From Inia geoffrensis (Eukaryota; Chordata; Mammalia; Artiodactyla; Iniidae), in the NCBI GenBank assembly GCA_036417435.1, contig CM070899.1, forward strand, positions 173,195,494 through 173,259,493: a stretch of 64,000 bases of DNA, read 5' to 3'. A program made the position numbers and the translations under genes. This document shows positions 22,991-35,639 of the stretch, one piece after another. The notes under the pieces were generated by a model. That model was not told the DNA's origin. It saw nothing but the letters and a program-made list of their open reading frames with translations, and did not search any database. How positions within the stretch are numbered: the first letter of the stretch is position 1; each line of letters opens with the position of its first letter.

Positions 22991-23460
22991 CTTAGTTCTT
23001 GTTTGCAGGCAGAATAGAGCCCGAGGCAAAAGCTTTCTGTGCTAAGCTTTATGGGGACCAAACAGAGGCGTGTGAGACAGGGAAGAAGGGTGAGCAAACA
23101 CGAAGCTGTAGGTCACTGATGCTCACAGCTTTCTCAGGGAGCCTAATGCTCCTTTGTGCCCTGATGTCCTCAGAGGGGCTCCATGAAGCTATTGTCCAAC
23201 AAAGTCTACTGGGGGCAAGAAAAAAGAATGTATTGATTGGGTTCTTCCTCTCATTTGTCAAAGTTTACCTTGTCAGAGTGCCAGCTTCCTTGCATTTTCT
23301 GTTCTCCATCATTGATTGTGTGCCTCAGCAAAAACAGGGGACATCCAGGGTGGAAGTCGAGGTGCACAGGGAGGGGTGTGGAGAGGCAGGGATGACTTGC
23401 GCTGAGACACATGAAGGACTAGGAGTTGTCACCTCAGAGGGTTGCTCTGTCTAGACAGCA
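22991..23460 (+). other. Longest non-repeat open frame (151 codons), unrecognised
   Basis: An open frame runs from about 22999 (non-ATG start) to 23454, with a pyrimidine-rich tract and CAG just upstream (ttcttgtttgcag, ending near 23008). That looks like a splice acceptor but is a common chance pattern. The peptide has no recognised domain, and its ends are ordinary. It may be part of an old unnamed repeat. Confidence 0.15.
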
Positions 23461-23499
23461 AGGCAAGGGTGTTCCATGTACTGAACTCCAGCAACAGTA

Positions 23500-24961
23500 T
23501 ATAACGGGTACAAAGAATATGAGGTGGAATATCCAGGTAGTCACCACCCAGATTGAGGAGAATAAAACCAGTAACACTGTGGCTTCCTAGATATCTTTTC
23601 TCCATTCAAACCCTCTTCTTCCCCTTCCCAATGAAATCTATTCTGATTTTTGTATTATAATTCTATTGTCAGTTGCATTTTTAAAATACATAGTACATAT
23701 TCTTAACAATATATTTATTAATTCTGGATCTTGAACCATGTATAAATTGCATCCTGCTCCATATTTTTCTGTGATTTGCTTTTGCAATTGTTGAGGAAAT
23801 GTAGCTAAAGACAAAATCTCCTGCCAACCTAGGAAACCTGTCCACGAAGGCAGAAGAGAAAGAAAACAATTTTATTATTGGGTAAGCGTTAAAGCAGAGT
23901 GTGATGTAGATCGCAGGCAAGTGGTGTTATAATTTGGCAAAATAAGTTTACCAAGATTGTTGACTGAGTTTACCTCACATTTATGGTGTATTGTTTGTTC
24001 ATTTTATTTATCATTACGTGTAAGTCAGGTTTTTAAGTTTTTACCAATCTGATGTATGTAAAATATTCTCTCAGTTTTAATTTTCATATCCCTGATTAAA
24101 AATGAAATTGGGCATATTTTCATTTATAAGGCATTCATATTTCTTTTGCTCATCTTCCAGTTTGTAGTTTATCTTTTTCTTTTTGGCTTACAAGACTTGA
24201 TTATATATTTTGATTTATGCTCTATGAATTGCAAAAATACCTTCTAGGTTTGGAACTTGATTTTACATTTTCTTATAAAATATTTTCTGGTGAAAGATCC
24301 TAGTTTTAATGAGTCAAGCTTATTTTTCAATCATGATTTATGCTTTTCTGTCTTGTTTAAGAAAGTCATGCTCACAGGGTCCTGAAGATACTCATTTGTA
24401 TATTTTTTTCTTATTTTTCATTTTTTTCTTCATCTATATTTACTTTTTAAATTAAAAAAAAGTTTTCATATTTAAGTCTCTGAGCTTCTAAAAATGATTT
24501 TTCTCTATGGTGTGAATTCCTATTTCTGTTTTTTTATGTGTTTAATCAGTATTCCAACATCGCTGTTTTATTAATCCATTTTCCATCATCGTTTAAGCTC
24601 CTTGTTCATCTCTACTGATCAGCATTGCCTTCCCTGTCATATATCATGTTTCCTTGCATATAAGGGTCAATTTTAGGGCTTTTTATTCCTGAGGGGCCCA
24701 CTGGGGAGCCACATGTCCCTTGGTGTGACAGGGATAAATTGAAAATTTTTGCATTTCTATTTTTAGTTTGTTTCATTCTGCTATTGATTCACTCCTTTAT
24801 CTTTCTTTGGTTTATTCTTTTGTTTTTTTCCCAAATGACTTTTTAAAGAATCTTTTCTGCACCTTTGGTTTTCTGCATTTTTAATAGGATGTGTCTGGAG
24901 TGTGATTTTCTATATTTTTAAATCCTGTTTGTGTGTTTTATGTTTTATGTCTAGAAAATTC
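23500..24961 (-). repeat. Probable ancient L1M-type LINE, antisense
   Basis: The left end (ggaatatccaggtagtcacc, then ccaatgaaatctattctgat) resembles an antisense old L1 3' UTR. Further right, tttaattttcatatccctga and tatttcttttgctcatcttc look like antisense distal ORF2. It is very AT-rich and degenerate, and the right boundary is unclear because a younger L1 end is inserted at 24977. Confidence 0.45.
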
Positions 24962-24976
24962 TTAGACGACATTCTT

Positions 24977-25290
24977 TTTTTTTAACATCTTTATTGGAGT
25001 ATAATTGCTTTACAATGGTGTGTTAGTTTCTGCTGTATAACAGAGTGAATCAGCTATACATATACGTGTATTCCCATATCTCCTCCCTCTTGCATCTCCC
25101 TCCCACCCTCCCTATCCTATCCCTCTAGGTGGTCACAAAACACGGAGCTGATCTCCATGTGCTATGTGGCTGCTTCCCACTAGCTATCTGTTTTACATTT
25201 GGTAGTGTATATATGTCCATGCCACTCTCTCGCTTTGTCCCAGCTTCCCCTTCCCCCGCTGTGTCCTCAAGTCCGTTCTCTGTGTGCTCA
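24977..25290 (-). repeat. 5'-truncated L1 3' end with target duplication
   Basis: The 3' UTR of a cetartiodactyl-type L1 in antisense: a T run, then catctttattggagtataat, gttagtttctgctgtataac and cttcccactagctatctg. It is only 314 bp, so the element is strongly 5'-truncated. The flanks share ttagaygacattctt (24962-24976 and 25291-25305), a 15-bp target duplication with one mismatch, typical of L1 endonuclease-primed insertion. Confidence 0.9.
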
Positions 25291-25305
25291 TTAGATGACA
25301 TTCTT

Positions 25306-26300
25306 GAGATGGTTTTTAGTCCAATCTCTGTATTCTTTCTGTCTGGAAGAGTGACTCAATATATTTCAAAGTTTCTCATTCTATTTTCTGTACCTCTTAA
25401 ATTCTCCTATTTAACTGCACTGCATCTGGGTCATTTCTTCAGATTTATTTTGGTTTCTTAATTCTCTCTTTGGTTTTGTTTCATGTGTTGTTTAACTCTT
25501 CCCTTGAGTCTTGAACTTCAATGATTATCTTTTTTAGACCTTTTTCTTGGTTCTTTGTCAAACTGGCTTGGTCCTTTTTAATAGTGTCTTGATCCTTAGC
25601 TATGGTTTGATTCTTTGTTCTTTAAACATTTTATTGCTTGATTTTATCTTCTACGTATTCTGGTATTAGATTCCTTGGGGATCTAAATCTGCTATCTTTG
25701 TTTCTACTGGCCCTCACCCGAGATGACTGGTTTTCGTATGTGTTTGTTAATTATTTTGGACTAATATTTGACTGTGGGGAAAATCCTATGGGAGCTAAGT
25801 GGAGGATACTTTCCTCCAGCGAGGATTTGTGTGATCATCCTGGGTCCACCTGAATAAATGTTTTGGCTTTTACTTCACAGATCATACGTGTGATATGAAG
25901 TCAAGCCCAAGATGCATGTGGTGGCAGGTCCATGGCTAAACTATTTTTATGAGAGACCATTTGGCTTCTTTCTTTCTCCCCTAGAACCAAGACTAGGACA
26001 GACAGGTTTAGCTCCCTCTGCTGCTGGGCTGAGTTGTCAGGTCATTCTTTCCCTCTGGTTGTTTCTTTGTTGGGGCTGGGGGGGAACTTCAGTCCAGTTT
26101 CCATCTGCAAAAGTCCTGTCCTCAGATATCAGCATGGTGGAGCTCTAGACTCCTGTTGTTGGCATTTGTCACCAGAACATTTCCAGCCTCATATTCTCTT
26201 TCGCTCTGTTTTTAGCTTATCATCATTATTTCTTGCTTCTTGGGGATTTTCCCAGGCTTTCTTTTTAGAAGAGCAGTGCATTTTAAAAATATGATTTTGC
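25306..26300. other. Degenerate T-rich stretch, possibly old LINE
   Basis: The text to about 25700 is T-rich and loosely resembles the antisense 5' half of an old L1 or HAL1 element. It may continue the relic interrupted at 24977. Beyond that I see nothing assignable. Confidence 0.3.
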
Positions 26301-27544
26301 AATTTATCAAATATCAATTTTTTAATGCAGTAGGTTGGCCTAGCAAGTTCAGAGTATTAATTCCCAAACGGCCAGAAACAAATGTCTCAGTGTCTTTCCA
26401 GAAATATATATGAAACAACAGTTCAGTTACTCTGAGCTTCTGGAGAAGAAGGAAATACAGGAAATAAATAATTGCCTGGCAACGTGGGAAGGTACTTTGC
26501 AAATATCTCAACATTTTGGGAGGTGGTATGGCTAAATATCATTAAGAGAAGACATTTTACTGTAACCACAGCTTCTGAAATGCCTGCAGGATAGAAGAGG
26601 TTAATTCATTAATTCTGTTCTCTGTGTTAACTGTGAACTGTTGCCCTAAATTACTTTCCAAGGGCTATAGATTATAGTCAAATCTTCATGGAGAGGACTA
26701 GATGTATAGAAAATCTCAATTATAGAATCTGTAATAAAATTTTCTTAGCCAAGTCTCTGTCCTAAGATCCTCCTTTCTGACACTATCTACGACATGAATG
26801 TTATCTTAGAACTGATAAAATTCAGTATCCGCTGAATAGCTTCACACTTTGAGTGTCCTGACTTAGTTTTAATAATGAACCAAGTGATATCACTCCAATA
26901 ATGAAATTAAAGTGTTTTTTAAAGTAAATCTTATTAAAGATGTAAAACTCAGGGAAAACTGAAAATATGTTGAGTTAAATTTCTTGACACTGGAATAACA
27001 CTGGAAAATTTAAATGACCTCCTGCCTTTTCAATTCATCCTGCAGACAACTATCATAGTATTTTCTTAAAGTACAGATCTCAGTACATGACCCTTCCTTT
27101 ACTCAAGGAACTTTAATTTCTGTTTCTAACTTCTTGCCAGAACTTTCTATGCGGATGCTCAGTTTACAGTCAAATGATACCTATCTGAACTGAGCTTAGT
27201 TACTTACCCCATTAAATCAAGATTTATTGAAGTCTTTATGTTTTATTCTGTGCAAGGCAAAGTGAGTCAAAGATGGATTAGCCGTGGTACTTAACGGTCC
27301 AGGTGACTTTCAGCCCAATGGGGGTGGGTAGGAGGGGCAGAAAGCATGTTTAAAGAAAAAAAGAATCACATGGTACGGTAAGGGCTAAAGTGGAAATTTA
27401 TACAAGTGATCCCTTCTCTTTCTCAATTTTCACAGCGTTTTATCTTTATCTCTCATGACTTTATTACTTTCACCTTTTAGTAGTTTTCTCCTCTGACTTC
27501 TATGACTTCAAACTTTTTGAGGTGCAAAGTATAGATATTATGTT
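26301..27544. other. Unassigned non-coding stretch
   Basis: No gene or confident repeat in 1.2 kb. Ordinary AT-rich composition. Confidence 0.4.
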
Positions 27545-27875
27545 ATATGCTTTTAAAGACAATTATTTAGGCAGTTTTAGGATTACAGAAAAATTGAGGG
27601 GGAGGGACAAAGATACCCCATTTACCCCTTCCCCCCCACCCCCAGCTTGCCTCACCACAGTGGTACATTTGTTACCACTGATGAACCTACATCGAAACAT
27701 CAAAATTACACCAAGTCCATAGTTTACGTTCGGGTTTTTTCTTGATGTACTTTCTTTGAGTTTGGGCAAATATATAATTACATGTATCTACCATTAGAGT
27801 ATCAATCAGCATATTTTCACTGCCCCGAAAATCCTCTGTGTTCTGCTTATTCAGCCCTCTCTCCCCCATCATCTC
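27545..27875 (-). repeat. Ancient L1M-type 3' fragment
   Basis: The ordered blocks aggcagttttaggattacag, agtggtacatttgttaccac, tgatgaacctacatcgaaac, atgtatctaccattagagta and ctgccccgaaaatcctctgt follow a widespread old LINE 3' sequence. A C-rich run lies at 27628-27643. The strand is uncertain. Confidence 0.5.
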
Positions 27876-27954
27876 TTTTTAAATTCTCTAACACCTTTAG
27901 CTGAGTGCCTTGCATGGAAAAGTAACAACAGAGCAGCAGCAGTAACACCAGTAA

Positions 27955-28165
27955 CAATGTAAATCACTTCAATAGTGTTAACTGTGTGTTAGTCTCTGTT
28001 CTAAGGTTTTGTATGTATGAACTCATTTAATCCACACAACTCTCTACTGGGCTCTATCACTATCCCCATGCAACTAATGAGGAGACTAAGGCACAAGTTA
28101 AGTGAAATAACTTGCTCAGACTCGCTTAGCTAGTAACGCAGAGCCCAGAGCTGGGCTGTAGATAG
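27955..28165 (-). repeat. MIR SINE
   Basis: Antisense MIR: gaactcatttaatccacaca, then aatgaggagactaaggcaca, then cagagcccagagctgggc. About 200 bp remains, enough to include the core and the tRNA-related side. Confidence 0.7.
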
Positions 28166-28634
28166 TAAATATATTTTGAAGACATAATATCAGGTAGCTG
28201 TTTAAAGAAAAACTTAAAACACAAAGTCAGAAATTCTACATCTAATACTAACGCATTTTCCTTCGGTGTTCAGGTTACATAATTTGTAGAGACTGTAAAA
28301 CTATATTTGTATTAAAGATTTTATTTATATCTGGTGGGAAACTCCTCAGTAGTGTTTTTGCCCTAAGACATAAAAGATTGACACATTTTACCCCTAGCAA
28401 CTCAAGTTGGATTATCCTTAAAGGACAGAAACTTAATCTGCATGCTGTACATTTCTTGTGTTCTACATGAAAGCTTCCCCAATTCTCTGAATATAAATAA
28501 GCTTTACCTGCAATACGTAACAGCTGACTTTATAACTTACATATTACTGGAATACGCTAAACTGAAAGTCATTTAGAAACCTGAACTTTCTGCCCTCTTC
28601 GTCTTTTACCTTCAGGCCCGAAGGTAATCAGAGC
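28166..28634. other. Unassigned stretch
   Basis: No gene or repeat recognised. Confidence 0.4.
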
Positions 28635-28740
28635 TTGTTAGAGTTAGAAGGGGCTTTGGATCATGTGGTCCAACCAACTCCTTTTATGCAGAAGCAGGCT
28701 ACAGTTCAGAGCAGCTCTGATTCATGTGAGGCCACGCCAT
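28635..28740 (+). repeat. Possible L3/CR1-like or other old SINE/LINE fragment
   Basis: Short block gttagaaggggctttggatc followed by tgtggtccaaccaactcc, a phrase seen in old CR1-type (L3) repeats and some ancient SINEs. It is too short and too diverged for a firm name. Confidence 0.35.
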
Positions 28741-29014
28741 AACTTAAGAGAACAGAAATGAGGACAGTCCTGTTTAGAGATTAGATGGACATGCACAAAA
28801 CAATCGGCATGTTTGGAGGATAGCATGAGCTTTTACTGTGGGGAAAAAAAATATACACCATTCTCTGTATTCAAGTAATCTACAGTAGGGAGAAGATAAT
28901 GCAGGGGGCACAAGGTACTACATTACAGAGCAGACTGATAGGGTCCCCACAGGTGATGGAGGCTGGTTTATATGGGATTACAGAGGAATAAAGGGTGCAT
29001 TGTGGCTGTCGTAT
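28741..29014. other. Unassigned stretch
   Basis: No gene or repeat recognised. Confidence 0.35.
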
Positions 29015-30250
29015 TCAGGAAAACTCATTCATTTATTCATTTGATCATTCATTTTTATTTAGCATATGCTCTAAGTCCCACTCTACATGCTGGAGAATCA
29101 GTGATGAGCAAGAAAGACAAGCTTTGTCCTCATAGAGTTTATAAACTTACTGAGATAGATAGGTCTTCATTTATTTCTGCATTGTTAACAATGAAAATTC
29201 AGAATAAGCAAAGGATATTTATTCAGAGCTTGCTCTAACAAGCCACTGCCATCACTTGAATTTGACAGAGACCCAAAGACAGGCAGAGGAGTGGGAAAAC
29301 TATGAGAGAAAAAGGGAAGGCTTCATATGTGCCCTGATTGAAGGCTGTTGGCAGGGGAAGCTGTAGGCAGGCTAGTAAATGTGGACACTGCATGGGGTTA
29401 GCTAGGGGTACATGTTTGGCTTTGTCCAGTTGACTCTACGTTGGAAGTGGGTCAAAAATTAGGGAAGCAGTTATTAACACTGGTCATTTAGGGCTCAGTT
29501 TGTTACAGAGGTTATTTGGCTTCCTGGAATGGCTGTTAGAGATTGTAGTCTGACTTCCGACAAGTCTGATTTGTAGAAAATAGGTTGGCTTCCTGGGCTG
29601 GTTGCTACAGAGTGTGGGTAAGAGTTCTATTTTTACATGTGAACTAGACACTATTTATTTACTTAGTCTCCACCAAGAAAACAAATGCTCTGAATCATAT
29701 AAATGCTACAAAAATAAAAAACCAGGGGAAGGAATAACGTGTGGTCAAAAGGTGAGACGGATGTTATTCAGACAGGGTAGTTGGAGAAGGCTTCTCTGAA
29801 AGTAATATTTGAGTAGAAATTTGAATGATGTGAATGAGAAAGCCATGAGACTTTGGGAGCTAAGTGGAGAAGAATGTTTCTGGTGGAGGACAAAGCAGGT
29901 GTAAAGGCTCAGTGGTGGGAAGAGCCTGGAGAGTGTTGAAGACAGTGAGGACTGTTCAGAGAGAGCTGGGGCTGGGGGATTGGTGTCCTCTAGATCTTAC
30001 TCTAAGGTCATCAAAAGGCATTGGCAGTGAGATGACCTAACTGCTAAAGGTCAGTTTGGCCACCATGTGAAGAATCGTAGGTACGCAGTCAAATATGGAA
30101 GCAGGGAAAACAGTTAGAAAGCTAATGGTGAGAACAAGTTTGAGCAGGATATTTAAGACAGCAGAAAGATGGAAAGGGTGTTTCAATGTGAAGGAGTAGT
30201 CTGAGCAAAATTGGAGGCGGTAAAATATTTATGATGGGAATGGAGAGGAA
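29015..30250 (-). repeat. Ancient L2 LINE 3' region
   Basis: It begins with cattcatttattcatttgat, the reverse of the L2 tail repeat, followed by ctggagaatcagtgatgagc. The interior has ggagaaggcttctctgaaag and gtgtaaaggctcagtggtgg near 29780-29915, the same order as the L2 relic at 4.2 kb. Between them (29240-29740) the match is weak and may include an unrelated insertion. Confidence 0.55.
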
Positions 30251-31254
30251 TTCAGACTGACGGGAGAGCTTGTGTTCTGGGTAAGGGAGTGGCTGAAAAA
30301 TTGAGACTGTAGTCTAAGGCAAAATTGCACGGAATACAGGTTTTGTTAATTAGGAAATAAGCATCTGTTATGACAATAATTAACTAAAATTTTGGTTTAG
30401 GACATTTTATTTCTTCGTAGTTGTACGATGGGTGAGGGAGGAGGAGATTGTTAGAAGGAACACTGGTGCTGAAGTTCTCAATAACCTGGGTATGAGACAT
30501 TCCTGAAATAGAGGAAACAGAGGGAATCAAGGGAAGCAATGTTTTTTGTTGTTTGAAAAATTCCCAAGGTTGAAGAAATAATTCTACCGCATGGGATAAA
30601 TACCACTTCATATGTTACAATGCACTGTTGTAGCAAAAACACAGCTCTTAACATCAGACATTTGAGCTGGGCCATGCATAATTGCAAATAATAGGGAACA
30701 ATCATAAAGCAATAAGATTCTGAATAATGTAAGACACTCTTTCAGGCCAGGAGGATACAATGCGCATGCCTAAAGCTAGGAAGGTGTAAAAAACACATCA
30801 CCTTGTGCAGAAGAAAATCTGTGGTGGGAGGGATCGTGTAGAAGTTAGAGGTCAGTTTCAAAGCACACTTGTTTCCAGGCAGTCTTTTTCTCTGTGCATT
30901 TTAAAATAGCTGAATTTGGACTGCAGATAAAATTCCAAGTCATTTTTCACGGGCAGTATTAGAATTTTCCTCTGGCTAAAACTCTGGTAAGCATAATTTT
31001 TAAGCATATTCCTGTCTGTATGTAAACCTTTGCTAATATTTCAGATTATTCCCTTAGGAAATATTACTAGAAGAGAAATGAATGGGTCATTTCTAGTTAG
31101 TTTTGTTCTTAACAGCTCTTGCATTATTCTTGAGAATGTAGGAAATTCAAGAGGTGGAGAGTCTTTTATTATTCCTTTCAAATGAAAATGTGAGAAGTTC
31201 AGACATGAATTATAGAAGCACATCAATGGCTGACACAGAATGAAATAATAGTGA
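30251..31254. other. Unassigned non-coding stretch
   Basis: No gene or confident repeat. The two overlapping minus-strand frames at 30384-30705 have no recognised motif. Confidence 0.4.
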
Positions 31255-31425
31255 TCACTGGAGTGACTACTAATTCGTACAAGGGTTTTTACATATTATC
31301 TTCTTTAATCCTCAAAGCCTGTCCTATGAGGCAGGTATTTTTATTCTCACGTTGCAAGTGTGGAAACTGAGGGTTAGCCCAAGGCCTTCAAACCTCTACA
31401 CTTGACTCCAGAGTCTGTGGTCTTA
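31255..31425 (-). repeat. MIR SINE
   Basis: Antisense MIR core: ttacatattatcttctttaa, gtcctatgaggcaggtattt and gtgtggaaactgagggttag. Confidence 0.75.
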
Positions 31426-32114
31426 ATCTGCCGACAAACAAAACTAGACAATAACTTGTTTGGGTAGGTACACCCTAGCCATTCGTGGCTAAGGGCTTCA
31501 TCCTTAACCTCATGAAGGAATTATTCTCACCTTAAACGCTCCTGCCATCTTCCTCCCAGCCTTAAATATTCTGCTGAAACTCTGTCACATTTTGTTTCCT
31601 AACTGTTCTGTTTGCTTCCACCTTGTTCTGTGTTAACTCTAAAACCATAACCACAAGTTTACGTTCACTTAGTTTATAGCTCATTCTCTAGTGTAAGTGC
31701 AGTAGTTGTGAAATAATTATTTTGTTGTCATCATAAAATATGTTGAAAAGACCCTGAACAACTAAACGTTTTTGGTGCAACCTTTACACAACCTTGGCCC
31801 CTAGATGTTTCTCCCCACCCTCTTGCTAAAACCTAAATTGTCCACTAACAGCTGCTGAGCTGCCATCTTACTTCTGGTGCCCTGCCCCATGGTTAACCCA
31901 ACCTATTTCCCCAAACCTTCTGAGAATTTGAACAACAAACAGTTCTCAGAATAGGGGTTGGGTTTTCTCCTTTCTGAAGGAATAAAAGATTTTCTTTAGA
32001 TATTTTAAGGACATACTTTTCAACTCAACTGACACGATTGACTTGTTTTAGCCTTAGTTTGGCTAAAACCATGTGGTCGGTGGTCTTACACTTCAGTAAT
32101 AATATTAAAACAGC
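31426..32114. other. Unassigned non-coding stretch
   Basis: No gene recognised. The right half (31800-32000) has some LTR-like flavour (tctcctttctgaaggaataaaa) but no boundary I can defend. Confidence 0.35.
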
Positions 32115-32345
32115 AGTAAAATCACTTACTGAGCAATTACTCAGTACCAGGCTCTGAGCAGTCTCTGTACACTATTTCTTAGAAGAAATGCATGCGATAC
32201 ACTGAGGATCTTGTTTTGAAAACAGTGAAACTGCAGCTTAGTTTAAAGAACTCCTGGAGTCACACACATGGTGAGTGTCAGAGCTCAGTTTCTAAGTCAC
32301 ATGTACTTGACTCCAAAGCCTGGATTCCTAACTTCTGCAGAGCCT
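32115..32345 (-). repeat. MIR SINE
   Basis: Antisense MIR: ttactgagcaattactcagt, ccaggctctgagcagtctct, then gtgtcagagctcagtttcta and gactccaaagcctggattcc. Diverged but ordered across about 230 bp. Confidence 0.65.
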
Positions 32346-33873
32346 GTATTTGTCCAGTCAAGACACCCCTTAAAACAACTACAATTCCAAACTGAAGGCA
32401 TAATTCAATTATGCTTAATTGTTTGTTATGTAAACAGATGCTTAAACGTATAGTGAAATTTCCTGTTTGGTCAGCAAATTATATTTCAAATGGGCCTTCG
32501 GTTGGCTCTACTTTCAGAATGCTTTCATCTGTGTAAAAACAATTGTGACTATAATACCTTTTCACAACTGAAGGAAAGAAAGCACTTTATTGGGCCTAAA
32601 AGTCCATTAATTTGCACTTCAATTATATTCATACCTTTGGAGACCACGGGGCACAGAACACATCTCTTTTATAGCTTGAAAGCACAAATTTGTTACATAT
32701 TTAAATTTTAAGAAAATCGTCAAGATTACTTGACAATAAATTTGTCTAAATGACTTTTGGACATTTTTTGTTAAAAGATCATTTCATTGATACTTTCCAT
32801 AAATGTCTTTATTAAATAATACATGAGCCACATTTTTTAGCCATTTCTTCGTGCTTTTACTGAGATTGAGCCAAATGACCAGCAAAACCTTAGCTAGTAA
32901 AGACAAAACAAAACCCCTCACACCTGTGGGTCCTTGCTGTCAACCGAGTCCTTAATATCTAAAGGGCAGCTTTAAATAATCTGTTGCTACTTTCCAAAGA
33001 TAATTTGACAGTTTTGTGCCGTCTGCCAAGGATGTTGTTTGCTAAGCTTTAGGTTACAAATCCTCCAACTAAGTCTCATTTTGTTCAGTCTTTCTGCATG
33101 TTATGTTGTTAACGCTAAAGTCAAACAGAATGGCCACAATCCTAATTATCTGCTGTGCTGTCACTGTGGGGATGGGTTTGCATCAAAGCTATCAAAGTAT
33201 CAATAACCATTTAAAGAGGGCAGGATTTTTTTTCAAAACTCTTTTTCTTAAGCTTTTTGTTACTGGAGATATTGAATTATACTTGTGTCATAGATAATTC
33301 ACAAAATATAAATGTTGATAGCATTTATACTTTTTAATCAGTGCACGGTGAAATCATTTTCTGCACTTTTATAGGAGAATCAGAATGCTTTGTAATAGTT
33401 TACAATTGCTTGGAAAGTTGGAATCAGAATGTGTAAGTGGATTTTTTTCAAGGAAGAATATACTCTTATGTTCCTTAATTTTCTTAATTCTAATGGGGAG
33501 GAAGGAGAAAGGAAAAGGAGACTGTTAATTACTTGCTTTATTAATGTGGCTTCTACAGAAAATGCTTTTATATAAGCTCATAACAAGCCTAGAGAAAAGG
33601 TAAAGTTAGAAAACAGATATTTAGAATTTTAGGTCAATAACATATTTATCATATGAGGCTGCACACATTAAAAAATGTACTAAGCTCTTTTAAGAATTTT
33701 CCTAAGTCCATTCACTGTTTTATTAAATGGTAAGTTTTCCAAGAGTTAATAATACAGCAACATTTCCTGTCAGTAAGAAGACTGAAGAGAGTGGAAGCAT
33801 TTAAAGCCATGACTACCTCCTAAAATATTAATTTTAGTCTTAAATTCGAATTAATGGCATCTGAGGAATTGAC
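32346..33873. other. Unassigned AT-rich stretch
   Basis: No gene or confident repeat over 1.5 kb. Short frames at 32490-32711 and 33103-33297 lack recognised motifs. Confidence 0.4.
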
Positions 33874-34074
33874 TTTTTTTTTTTTTTTTTTTTTTTTGCT
33901 GTACACGGGCCTCTCACTGTTGTGGCCTCTCCCGTTGCAGAGCGCAGGCTCAGTGGCCATGGCTCATGGGCCCAGCCACTCCGTGGCATGTGGGATCTTC
34001 CCGGACCGGGGCACGACCCCGTGTCCCCTGCATCGGCAGGCGGACTCCCAACCACTGCGCCACCAGGGAAGCCC
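33874..34074 (-). repeat. CHR-2-type cetacean SINE with a 16-nt internal deletion
   Basis: Antisense copy with a poly-T run, tgctgtacacgggcctctca and the 5' end caccagggaagcccc. Where sibling copies read gagcacaggctccggacgcg then caggctc, this one reads gagcgcaggctc. About 16 nt have been lost between two short caggct repeats (near 33940-33950), probably by slippage or recombination. A target duplication is not clear (tgactt against tgattt). Confidence 0.93.
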
Positions 34075-34439
34075 CTGATTTATTTTTTTAACCTCTGTCC
34101 ATGTTTGCTGGGCTGGCCGTGGCCTGTTTGCTCTGATTCCTTCCCAGCCTTTCTCTTGCTTGGCAGTGTAGGGATCAACATCGTTGGGCTGATTTTTTTT
34201 TTCCCCAGGTGATGTTGGCTTCCAGTTGGGCCTGGCAAATGGGAGGCTGGAGGGGCAGTGGGCAGGGATTAGATGGCAGTGGGAAGAAAAGGCCAGGGTA
34301 TCCCCATACTGCTCTCTCCCCTGTGCCCACCCCGATCTACCTCTGCCAGCTGCTCTATCCCCTCACGCGTCCCCTTTGTGCCTGGCAGGCTCACTGTTGC
34401 TTTAGCTACTACTTGGTGATTGGCATCCCTGGACTCTGA
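34075..34439. other. Unassigned stretch between SINE and LTR
   Basis: No repeat recognised. The open frames around 34209-34511 have no motif. Confidence 0.35.
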
Positions 34440-34793
34440 TAACATCAGAGCATCTTTGTGGGTGTTACTAGTTAATATGAGGTCATACTGAAATAGAGGT
34501 CCCCAATCCAATGGCTGGTGTCCTTATAAAAAGGCCATGTTACTACAGAGGCAAAGATCAGAGTGATGTATTTACAGGCCAAGCAACACCAAGGATTGGT
34601 GCTAGCAAGCACCAGAACCTAGGAGAGGGGCATGGAACAGATTGTCCCTCAGGAACTCTAGAAGGAACCAATGTTGCCAATACAGTTTATTTTAAGCTTA
34701 TGGCTTCCTGAAGTGTAAGAGAATAAATTTATGTTGTTTAAAGTCACCAAGTTTGTGGTACTTTGTTACAGCAGCCCTAGGAATCTAATATAC
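34440..34793 (+). mobile_element. MLT1-type MaLR LTR
   Basis: Sense order of an MLT1-class LTR: atgaggtcatactgaaatag, ccaatggctggtgtccttat, then gagaataaatttatgttgtt with a poly-A-signal-like AATAAA, and the end gttacagcagccctaggaat. Solo LTR, old, no internal sequence. Confidence 0.7.
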
Positions 34794-35639
34794 CTACTGT
34801 TTTCAGTATCTGTTATCGTCATTCTTACTTTCTTGTTAATTTATGTGAGGCCGAGGCTGCTGATTTTCCCCATGATTGGGACCAGGTAACTAGCATAGTT
34901 GGTGTAATGAAAAGCAAGCCATGACCTTAGAAGGGCTGGTACAATTACATTTCCCCTAAGCCACATTAATCTAAAGACATGTCAATTCAGTAATCTAATC
35001 TAAAAATGCATTTCTCTAGGAACACTACATTAAAAAAAATATACACAAAAATATGTAATATATCTGTAAGTTGTGAAGCACAGTAAGCCAAGAAACCATC
35101 ACTAAATTTATGAACTGGAACAGAGGTTGCTCATGTATTTCCTACAGTATCACAGGTTGTTTTTGCCTGAGTATAATTAGATGATCATAGCTCTCTTTTA
35201 ACATAGTACACTTTATAACGTTATGTTGTAATATATTTCATTTTTGTATCCCTACTGTAGCATAGTGTCAGGAATATTAAATGCTATTACTGTTATTTTG
35301 GTGAGTGATATTTGGATTGGAGGTCTAGAGACCTGGACTTCTGGAGTCCTGATATATGTAATCAGCACTTCCACTAAGGAAAGGTCCAATTGAATAACGA
35401 TGAAGTTTCTCTCTGTCCTCTCTCTCTTTAGCATTCAGTAAGCCTAATTCCAATACAATTATTCAAATAATCCAATAAAAATTATATGTTGGTGTTCTCA
35501 AAATCATATTACTTTCTAAATATTTCAGATAATTTTCAGCCCTAAATTTTGTGATTGTATACTTGATAGTGACTGTTTATGTCACCACGCTTAGTCAGAT
35601 GAATTTCTGTGGATGAGAAAAACAGTTCGGTAAAATGTT
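34794..35639. other. Unassigned non-coding stretch
   Basis: No gene or confident repeat. Bases 35240-35290 faintly resemble an L2 tail, which is not defensible. Confidence 0.35.
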
